Source of the DNA: Apostichopus japonicus
Taxonomy: Eukaryota > Echinodermata > Holothuroidea > Aspidochirotida > Stichopodidae
Reading direction: 5' to 3'
Assembly (NCBI RefSeq): GCF_037975245.1
Contig: NC_092568.1
Coordinates: 9,187,001-9,251,000, forward strand
DNA length: 64,000 nucleotides
Below the pieces are notes generated by a model. The model made no database searches and was not told where the DNA came from. It saw only the letters and a program-made list of their open reading frames with translations. The translations under genes were made by a program, and so were the position numbers. Positions 63,905 to 64,000 of this stretch are shown piece by piece. Numbering within the stretch: position 1 is the stretch's first letter; each line of letters opens with the position of its first letter.

Positions 63905-64000
63905 CTAGAGATTCTACCCAGCTAAAGGCCCAGAAGTATCTTTACTTTATATAGAGGTTGTAATGTTTCCGATCAAGTGAACGTGCCCAGATACCCAAAA

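Overview
The window is animal nuclear DNA: AT-rich, with genes split by GT-AG introns, many short repeats, nested transposons and one complete tRNA gene. Gene content points to a marine deuterostome invertebrate, most likely an echinoderm. Two things suggest this: a receptor family (leucine-rich repeats, GCC2/GCC3 cysteine-rich modules, then a multi-pass membrane block) that is large in sea urchins and amphioxus, and abundant G-rich hAT miniature elements and tRNA-headed SINEs. A sea cucumber is plausible, but the species cannot be fixed from sequence alone.

Region 1 (about 1-29,463, minus strand) is one gene, SEL1L, the adaptor of the HRD1/SYVN1 ER-associated degradation complex. Seventeen coding exons can be traced with matching splice phases, giving 1,038 residues from the start codon to an exon near position 577. 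The C-terminal membrane exon(s) lie beyond the left edge. A 1,383-nt second exon codes for a cysteine-free, Gln/Gly/Ser-rich segment of about 461 residues. No fibronectin type II module, as found in vertebrate SEL1L, is seen. The introns hold a 20-bp palindromic satellite, a 21-bp minisatellite, a 64-bp tandem repeat running into a CCCT tract, and tRNA-derived SINE copies.

Region 2 (29,464-37,900) is intergenic: an intact tRNA-Val(AAC), a 1.72-kb hAT-type element with 8-bp target-site duplications, a 371-bp hAT miniature element, and a tract dense in TCGAAATTT-like motifs.

Region 3 (37,918-39,350, plus strand) is a two-exon gene for a soluble, apparently helical protein with an acidic Ser/Asp/Glu tail. 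I do not recognise it.

Region 4 (39,351-53,150) is repeat-dominated. A non-LTR retrotransposon with an uninterrupted 969-codon endonuclease/reverse transcriptase ORF sits inside an older dispersed repeat. Two sequence blocks recur in the same order about 12 kb apart, and an 807-bp inverted-repeat element is flanked by TTAA.

Region 5 (about 53,157-63,904, minus strand, 5' end beyond the window) is the receptor gene: LRR exons of 54-81 nt, linked in phase 2, then GCC2/GCC3-like exons, a large exon with about six membrane segments and a further membrane exon. Its introns carry nested hAT miniature elements. SEL1L works in the ER membrane and the receptor is predicted at the cell surface; nothing in the sequence suggests that the three protein genes act together.
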